Source of the DNA: Marivita sp030148515
Lineage (GTDB): Bacteria > Pseudomonadota > Alphaproteobacteria > Rhodobacterales > Rhodobacteraceae
Length of the DNA stretch: 64,000 bases
NCBI RefSeq assembly: GCF_048006345.1
Contig: NZ_CP180351.1
Location: 806,001 to 870,000, forward strand
Direction: 5' to 3'
In this document: positions 59,020 to 64,000 of the stretch, one piece after another
Layout of the letters: the number at the start of each line of letters is the position of its first letter
Numbering within the stretch: position 1 is the stretch's first letter
The notes under the pieces: generated by a model
Seen by the model: only the letters and a program-made list of their open reading frames with translations
Told to the model about the DNA's origin: nothing
Database searches by the model: none
Made by a program: the position numbers and the translations under genes

Positions 59020-59415
59020 ATGCGACTACTGACCGCCATTCTGATCGCGGCGCTTTCTTTTGGGGGCGCAGCCTCTGCCAAACAGCCCTTGCGTGAGGTG
59101 GCGTCGATCGACGACGCGTTGATGTATGTTGCGATTGCCGATGCGATCCGGAAATCCTGCGATACGATCAACGCTCGTTTGATCCGTGCCTATTCCGAAC
59201 TGAATCGGCTCAAGGCGCTTGCGCGCGACATGGGATATACCGAGGAAGAAGTTGAGGCCTATGTCACGTCAAAGTCGGAAAAGGCGCGGATGAAGGATAA
59301 AGCCGAGGCATTCTTGCAAGCCAACGGAGTGCGTCCGGATGACACCCCGGCTCTGTGCCGCTTTGGTCAGTCGCAGATTCAGGCGCAAACCGAGATTGGC
59401 CAACTGCTTCGTTAA
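59020..59415 (+). CDS. DUF5333 exported protein in the nuo operon
   Basis: A 131-aa protein with a signal peptide (MRLLTAILIAALSFGGAASA), then KQPLREVASIDDALMYVAIADAIRKSCDTINARLI, a long charged helical middle, and GVRPDDTPALCRFGQSQIQAQTEIGQLLR. From memory this is the DUF5333 family, characteristically placed before nuoG in Rhodobacterales. It is likely periplasmic with one disulfide. Its role is unknown; complex I assembly is a guess. Confidence 0.85.
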   Translation: MRLLTAILIAALSFGGAASAKQPLREVASIDDALMYVAIADAIRKSCDTINARLIRAYSELNRLKALARDMGYTEEEVEAYVTSKSEKARMKDKAEAFLQANGVRPDDTPALCRFGQSQIQAQTEIGQLLR

Positions 59416-59612
59416 CCCTCTGACGGCATTGACCAAGCCGCAAATTATGCAGGTGCAGAAAAATGCACCGCGCGTCGATATTTCCCGTTATCTTTTTGCC
59501 TGAAGATCTGGCCTAATCCGATAACCCGCGTTAGAAGGCGGTCGACGTCAGCCGATCGCCCGTTTGCCACGGCATCGACTGCGCCAGCCAAATGGGAACA
59601 AAGGGCTCGGGC
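59416..59612. other. Gap before nuoG
   Basis: A 197-base gap inside the operon. I see no gene and no strong hairpin. Its lower GC in the first half and its size make a secondary promoter for nuoG onward possible, but I cannot assign one. Confidence 0.35.
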
Positions 59613-61631
59613 ATGTCTGACTTGCGCAAGATCATCATTGATGGGAACGAGATTGAAGTGGACGGTGCGATGACACTGATCCAGGCCTGCGAACAGGCCG
59701 GGATCGAAGTGCCGCGCTTCTGCTATCATGAACGTTTGTCCATCGCGGGCAACTGCCGGATGTGTCTTGTCGAAGTGGTTGGTGGCCCGCCCAAGCCTGC
59801 GGCCTCATGTGCCATGCAGGTCAAGGATTTGCGCCCTGGGCCGGAAGGTCAGCCGCCCGTGGTCAAGACCAACTCACCCATGGTGAAAAAGGCCCGCGAA
59901 GGGGTGATGGAGTTCCTGCTCATCAACCACCCGCTGGATTGCCCGATCTGCGACCAGGGCGGTGAATGCGATCTTCAGGATCAGGCAATGGCTTACGGTG
60001 TCGATTTCAGCCGGTTCCGCGAACCCAAGCGCGCGGTCGAGGATCTGGATCTGGGACCGCTGGTCGAAACCCACATGACGCGCTGCATTTCCTGCACACG
60101 CTGCGTCCGTTTCACGACCGAGGTCGCGGGGATCACCCAGATGGGTCAGACCGGTCGCGGCGAAGACGCAGAGATCACGTCCTACTTGGGCGAAACGCTC
60201 AATTCCAACATGCAGGGCAATATCATCGACCTCTGCCCGGTGGGTGCTCTGGTCTCCAAGCCCTACGCCTTCACCGCGCGTCCGTGGGAGTTGACCAAGA
60301 CCGAATCCATCGACGTGATGGATGCGCTTGGGTCCAACATCCGCGTCGATACCAAGGGCCGCGAAGTGATGCGCTTCCTGCCGCGCAACCATGACGGCGT
60401 GAACGAGGAATGGATTTCCGACAAGACACGCTTTGTCTGGGACGGTCTGCGCCGCCAGCGTCTGGACAAGCCGTATATCCGGGAGAACGGCAAGCTGCGC
60501 CCGGCCTCGTGGCCTGAGGCGCTGACCAAGGCCGCCGAGGCAATGAAAGGCAAGAAGGTTGCTGGTCTTGTTGGCGATTTGGCCCCGACCGAAGCCGCAT
60601 ATGCGCTGAAAGCGCTTATCGAAGGGCAGGGCGGCTGTGTCGAGTGCCGCACCGATGGGGCGAAACTGCCTGGGGGCAACCGCTCGGGCTATGTCGGCAA
60701 CGCCGCCATTGAAGACATCGACAGTGCCAAGATGATCCTGCTGATCGGCACCAACCCGCGCGACGAAGCACCGGTGTTGAACGCCCGCATCCGCAAGGCT
60801 TGGGCCGCCGGTGCCAAGGTTGCGCTAATCGGAGAGCCGGTCGATCTGACCTATGACTATATCCACCTTGGCACAGGCCGCGATGCGCTGGCCAAGCTGG
60901 CGGAGATGGATCATTCCGACAAGCATGGCGTGCCGGGTGTCATGATCATCGGGCAGGGCGCGTTGCGCGAAGCCGATGGCGCGGCTGTTCTGGGCACAGC
61001 CATGGCGACTGCTGAGGCGGGTCAGTCGAAATTCATGGTGCTCCACACCGCCGCGTCCCGCGTGGGTGCGATGGATGTGGGGTGCATCACCGAAGGCGGT
61101 ATGGACAAGGCCATTGAAGGCGCAGAGGTGATCTACAACCTTGGCGCGGATGAGGTCGAAATCGCGGCTGGTCCGTTTGTGATCTATCAGGGCAGCCACG
61201 GCGACCGGGGTGCGCATCGCGCCGACATCATCCTTCCCGCTGCTGCCTATACCGAAGAGCAGGGTCTGTTCGTGAACACCGAAGGTCGTCCGCAACTGGC
61301 GCTGCGCGCCGGGTTTGCACCGGGTGAGGCCAAGGAGAACTGGGCGATCCTGCGGGCCTTGTCGGCTGAACTGGGCGCAACGCTGCCCTTCGACAGCCTT
61401 GCGCAGCTGCGTCAGGCTTTGGTCAAGGACGTGCCGCATCTGGCGATGATCGACCAAGTGCCGGAAAACGAATGGCAAGCGGAGCCGGCGGGCAAACTGG
61501 GCAACGCGGATTTCCGCAATGTCATACAGGATTTCTACCTGACAAACCCGATCGCGCGCGCCAGCAGCTTGATGGCGGAACTCTCTGCGGGGGTGAAAGC
61601 CCGCAAGGACACCAAGATCGCGGCGGAGTGA
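59613..61631 (+). CDS. nuoG: NADH-quinone oxidoreductase subunit G
   Basis: The 75-kDa iron-sulfur subunit (672 aa). The [2Fe-2S] ligands appear in IEVPRFCYHERLSIAGNCRMCLVEV, the N5-type cluster in LDCPICDQGGECDLQDQAM, the N4 cluster in TRCISCTRCVRFTTEVAG, and a degenerate molybdopterin-oxidoreductase domain follows from about residue 215. ATG 59613 is chosen over the upstream 59592; homologs begin with MSDLRKIIIDG. The GTG of the next gene overlaps its stop. Confidence 0.97.
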   Translation: MSDLRKIIIDGNEIEVDGAMTLIQACEQAGIEVPRFCYHERLSIAGNCRMCLVEVVGGPPKPAASCAMQVKDLRPGPEGQPPVVKTNSPMVKKAREGVMEFLLINHPLDCPICDQGGECDLQDQAMAYGVDFSRFREPKRAVEDLDLGPLVETHMTRCISCTRCVRFTTEVAGITQMGQTGRGEDAEITSYLGETLNSNMQGNIIDLCPVGALVSKPYAFTARPWELTKTESIDVMDALGSNIRVDTKGREVMRFLPRNHDGVNEEWISDKTRFVWDGLRRQRLDKPYIRENGKLRPASWPEALTKAAEAMKGKKVAGLVGDLAPTEAAYALKALIEGQGGCVECRTDGAKLPGGNRSGYVGNAAIEDIDSAKMILLIGTNPRDEAPVLNARIRKAWAAGAKVALIGEPVDLTYDYIHLGTGRDALAKLAEMDHSDKHGVPGVMIIGQGALREADGAAVLGTAMATAEAGQSKFMVLHTAASRVGAMDVGCITEGGMDKAIEGAEVIYNLGADEVEIAAGPFVIYQGSHGDRGAHRADIILPAAAYTEEQGLFVNTEGRPQLALRAGFAPGEAKENWAILRALSAELGATLPFDSLAQLRQALVKDVPHLAMIDQVPENEWQAEPAGKLGNADFRNVIQDFYLTNPIARASSLMAELSAGVKARKDTKIAAE

Positions 61632-62038
61632 GCAGGGTGCGCCACTTGGCGGTCATAACACCCGTTGCCTTTGCGATGGTAGGCGGTTTGTCGGGCTGCG
61701 ATGCCGCGCAACCCTCGGTGACGCGCTTTGCGCCGGAGTATCAGGGTGTGCAGACCACATTGCTTGACGGGGATCTGGTTAAGTTCGAAGTCTCGATGCG
61801 TGGTGCGCGGGGCGCGTCGGACCTTGAGGATTATGCCGAATGCGCGGCTGCGCAATACGCGCTGATCCGGGGATACGGATTTGCGCGGCATTTGCGCACA
61901 AATGTATACGAAGAGGCTGGCCTCTGGCGAGGAGATGCGGTTTACACCATCTCGCCGGCGCTGCCCCGTGGGCTGCGGACCATCGACGCCGAAGTCGTGA
62001 CCGCCTCCTGCGTTGAAAACGGAATACCGATGGTTTGA
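61628..62038 (+). CDS. Small predicted lipoprotein between nuoG and nuoH
   Basis: A 136-aa protein starting with GTG 61628 overlapping the nuoG stop. A lipobox is present (VGGLSGCDAAQ, Cys at residue 24). Further Cys are in DYAECAAAQYALIRGYGFARHL and near the end (AEVVTASCVENG). The layout, beta strands then a Cys-containing helix then a strand ending in Cys, is the same as in the lipoprotein at 58598. It ends 7 bases before nuoH. Function unknown. Confidence 0.78.
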   Translation: MSRVRHLAVITPVAFAMVGGLSGCDAAQPSVTRFAPEYQGVQTTLLDGDLVKFEVSMRGARGASDLEDYAECAAAQYALIRGYGFARHLRTNVYEEAGLWRGDAVYTISPALPRGLRTIDAEVVTASCVENGIPMV

Positions 62039-62045
62039 GGACGTG

Positions 62046-63074
62046 ATGGCTGACTTCTTTACCACCCCCCTTGGGATCGGCGTGATCATCGTCGCACAGT
62101 GTCTTGCGGTACTGGGCTTCGTGATGGTCAGTCTTCTCTTCCTCGTATACGGCGACCGGAAAATCTGGGCGGCTGTCCAGATGCGGCGCGGACCGAACGT
62201 TGTCGGCGCTTACGGGCTGCTGCAAACCGTTGCAGACGCTCTGAAATACGTCGTCAAGGAAGTGGTCGTGCCTGCGGGTGCCGACAAGCCGGTGTTCATG
62301 CTGGCCCCGATGACCAGCTTTGTGTTGGCGATGGTCGCCTGGGCGGTGATCCCGTTCAACGACACATGGGTGTTGTCCAACATCAACGTGGCCATTCTGT
62401 TCGTCTTTGCCGTGTCGTCGCTGGAAGTCTACGGCGTGATCATGGGCGGTTGGGCGTCGAACTCGAAATACCCGTTCCTTGGCTCGCTGCGGTCTGCAGC
62501 GCAGATGATTTCCTACGAAGTGTCGCTGGGCCTGATCATCATCGGTATCATCATTTCAACCGGGTCAATGAACTTCGGCGATATCGTGCGCGCGCAGGAC
62601 GGGGATTACGGGTTCTTCTCGTGGTACTGGCTGCCGCATTTTCCGATGGTGTTCCTGTTCTTTATCAGTGCCTTGGCTGAAACCAACCGTCCACCGTTCG
62701 ACCTTCCCGAAGCGGAATCCGAACTCGTTGCGGGCTACCAGGTGGAATACTCGTCCACGCCGTTCCTGCTGTTCATGGCCGGTGAATACATCGCGATCTT
62801 CCTGATGTGCGCGCTGACATCGCTGCTGTTCTTCGGCGGCTGGCTGTCGCCGATCCCGGGCATCCCGGACGGGGCGCTGTGGATGGTGGCAAAGATGGCG
62901 TTCTTCTTCTTCCTCTTCGCGATGGTGAAGGCGATCACGCCCCGCTACCGCTATGACCAGCTGATGCGTCTGGGGTGGAAAGTGTTCCTGCCGTTCAGCC
63001 TTGTGTGGGTTGTGTTCGTGGCCTTCGCGGCGAAATTCGACTGGTTCTGGGGCGCATTTGCGCGCTGGGTATAA
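62046..63074 (+). CDS. nuoH: NADH-quinone oxidoreductase subunit H
   Basis: The membrane subunit that forms the quinone channel with NuoB/D (342 aa, about eight membrane segments). Motifs are MRRGPNVVGAYGLLQTVADALKYVVKE, ADKPVFMLAPMTSFVLAM and ALAETNRPPFDLPEAESELVAGYQVEYS, with charged residues of the E-channel. ATG 62046 has GAGGA upstream; the longer frame to 62013 overlaps the lipoprotein gene. Confidence 0.97.
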   Translation: MADFFTTPLGIGVIIVAQCLAVLGFVMVSLLFLVYGDRKIWAAVQMRRGPNVVGAYGLLQTVADALKYVVKEVVVPAGADKPVFMLAPMTSFVLAMVAWAVIPFNDTWVLSNINVAILFVFAVSSLEVYGVIMGGWASNSKYPFLGSLRSAAQMISYEVSLGLIIIGIIISTGSMNFGDIVRAQDGDYGFFSWYWLPHFPMVFLFFISALAETNRPPFDLPEAESELVAGYQVEYSSTPFLLFMAGEYIAIFLMCALTSLLFFGGWLSPIPGIPDGALWMVAKMAFFFFLFAMVKAITPRYRYDQLMRLGWKVFLPFSLVWVVFVAFAAKFDWFWGAFARWV

Positions 63075-63085
63075 GGAGAACTGAG

Positions 63086-63580
63086 ATGACGCAGATCGAC
63101 TACGGACGCGCCGCCAAGTATTTCCTTCTTCAGGATTTCTGGGTCGGCATGAAGCTGGGCCTCAAGTATTTCTTCGCCCCCAAGGCGACGATCAACTACC
63201 CGCACGAAAAGGGGCCGTTGAGCCCGCGCTTCCGGGGTGAACACGCGTTGCGCCGCTATCCGAACGGCGAAGAGCGCTGCATCGCCTGTAAACTCTGCGA
63301 GGCGATTTGCCCGGCGCAGGCGATCACTATCGACGCGGAACCCCGTGACGACGGCTCGCGCCGCACCACGCGCTATGACATCGACATGACCAAGTGCATC
63401 TATTGCGGTTTCTGCCAAGAGGCGTGCCCAGTGGATGCGATTGTCGAGGGTCCGAACTTCGAGTTTTCGACCGAGACCCGCGAAGAGCTGTATTACGACA
63501 AGGCCAAGCTTCTGGATAACGGCGACCGTTGGGAAGCCGAGATCGCGCGCAACCTCGAACTGGATGCGCCCTACCGATGA
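63086..63580 (+). CDS. nuoI: NADH-quinone oxidoreductase subunit I
   Basis: The TYKY subunit with two [4Fe-4S] clusters, N6a and N6b (164 aa). Ligand motifs are RCIACKLCEAICPAQAI and KCIYCGFCQEACPVDAI. AAGGAG lies 8 bases before ATG 63086. It overlaps the next gene by 4 bases. Confidence 0.97.
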   Translation: MTQIDYGRAAKYFLLQDFWVGMKLGLKYFFAPKATINYPHEKGPLSPRFRGEHALRRYPNGEERCIACKLCEAICPAQAITIDAEPRDDGSRRTTRYDIDMTKCIYCGFCQEACPVDAIVEGPNFEFSTETREELYYDKAKLLDNGDRWEAEIARNLELDAPYR

Positions 63581-63987
63581 GTGATGCGAAAACCCCTTTC
63601 GAGTTGATGATGCAGCAGGCGCAGGAGATGGCGAAAGCCTTCAATCCGGCGCTCACGTCATTCGATCCCAAGGGGTTTGAAAAGATGTGGCCGACCATGC
63701 CGAAAGACGCCATGGAAATGTGGTTCGGCAAGGGCATCAGCAAAGATGGGCTGGACGCTAAGACGCGTCTGCTTCTGACGATTGCGGGCATGACGATGCA
63801 GGGCGCACAGGCGGAAACGCCGTTCCGCATGACAGTGCGCCACGCAACCGAGGCCGGTGCCACGAAAGACGAAATTGCCGAGACCATCGCGCAGATGTCG
63901 ATGTTCGCGGGTATCCCTGCCATGACCCGCGCGATGGAACTCGCCCGCGAGGTGATGGAAGACGACAAAAAGGATGACGAGACATGA
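63577..63987 (+). CDS. Carboxymuconolactone decarboxylase-family protein in the nuo operon
   Basis: A 136-aa AhpD/CMD-like helical protein: the core reads LDAKTRLLLTIAGMTMQGAQAETPFRMTVRHATEAGATKDEIAETIAQMSMFAGIPAMTRAMELA. It lacks the CxxC pair of AhpD, so a peroxidase role is unlikely; it resembles the decarboxylase-type members. It overlaps nuoI and nuoJ by 4 bases each. A gene of this kind between nuoI and nuoJ is typical of Rhodobacterales. Confidence 0.87.
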   Translation: MSDAKTPFELMMQQAQEMAKAFNPALTSFDPKGFEKMWPTMPKDAMEMWFGKGISKDGLDAKTRLLLTIAGMTMQGAQAETPFRMTVRHATEAGATKDEIAETIAQMSMFAGIPAMTRAMELAREVMEDDKKDDET

Positions 63988-64000
63988 GCGTCTTTGCCTT
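63984..64000 (+). CDS. nuoJ: NADH-quinone oxidoreductase subunit J, first codons only
   Basis: ATG 63984 overlaps the preceding stop (ATGA) and opens a frame reading MSVFA to the window end. Position after nuoI and the beginning are as expected for NuoJ; too little is present to prove it. Confidence 0.7.

Noticed and set aside
1..64000. tRNA, rRNA, CRISPR arrays or insertion sequences
   Set aside because: Reading both strands I saw no cloverleaf-like tRNA sequence, no rRNA segment, no regularly spaced repeats and no transposase motifs.

Overview
The window is a high-GC alphaproteobacterial chromosome segment, almost certainly from the Roseobacter group of the Rhodobacterales. The evidence is a complete RcGTA-type gene transfer agent cluster next to cysE, a pdhA-pdhB-pdhC operon whose E1-beta subunit carries its own lipoyl domain, a Paracoccus-style nuo operon interleaved with small accessory genes, and a liu (leucine/isovalerate) operon. 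I see no tRNA, rRNA, CRISPR array, insertion sequence or integrase gene.

Layout. 1-2192: end of fabF, mltG and a TauE/SafE-type permease. 2438-16538: the GTA structural genes g1 to g15 in canonical order (terminases, portal, protease, capsid, connectors, tail, baseplate), tightly packed and translationally coupled, followed by a 99-aa gene and cysE. The last and largest GTA gene (g15) is interrupted by one in-frame amber codon at 14694. 17905-21821 (minus): pdhA-pdhB-small protein-pdhC. 22115-23905: a clan GH-A-like glycosidase-fold protein, divergent from pdhA across an intergenic region with a palindrome and a tandem repeat. 23962-37681: housekeeping genes (ftsB-like, pgk, two cyclophilins, DUF3179 protein, GNAT, tyrS, anmK, moaA, glmU-glmS-alkD-like, gph, creA-like). 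38300-48198: a leucine/isovalerate degradation operon (ivd, acyl-CoA synthetase, mccB, mccA, GST, HMG-CoA lyase, enoyl-CoA hydratase), with a perfect inverted repeat over its promoter. 48203-50062: MmgE/PrpD and VOC proteins. 50348-64000: nuoA to the start of nuoJ with eleven interleaved non-core genes.

How the genes work together. The GTA genes build a small phage-like particle that packages host DNA. The pdh operon makes acetyl-CoA. The liu operon converts isovaleryl-CoA to acetyl-CoA and acetoacetate. The nuo operon encodes proton-pumping complex I. The nuo accessory genes include three lipoproteins with similar C-terminal ends, a membrane protein that shares a helix-hairpin-helix-like module with NuoE, a DUF5333-type secreted protein, and a low-GC secreted protein that looks like a diverged relative of it.

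Most worth following up: the amber codon in g15, the nuo accessory set, the in-frame palindrome in mccB, and the predicted liu operator. Protein family calls rest on recognition of motifs and gene order, not on database searches.
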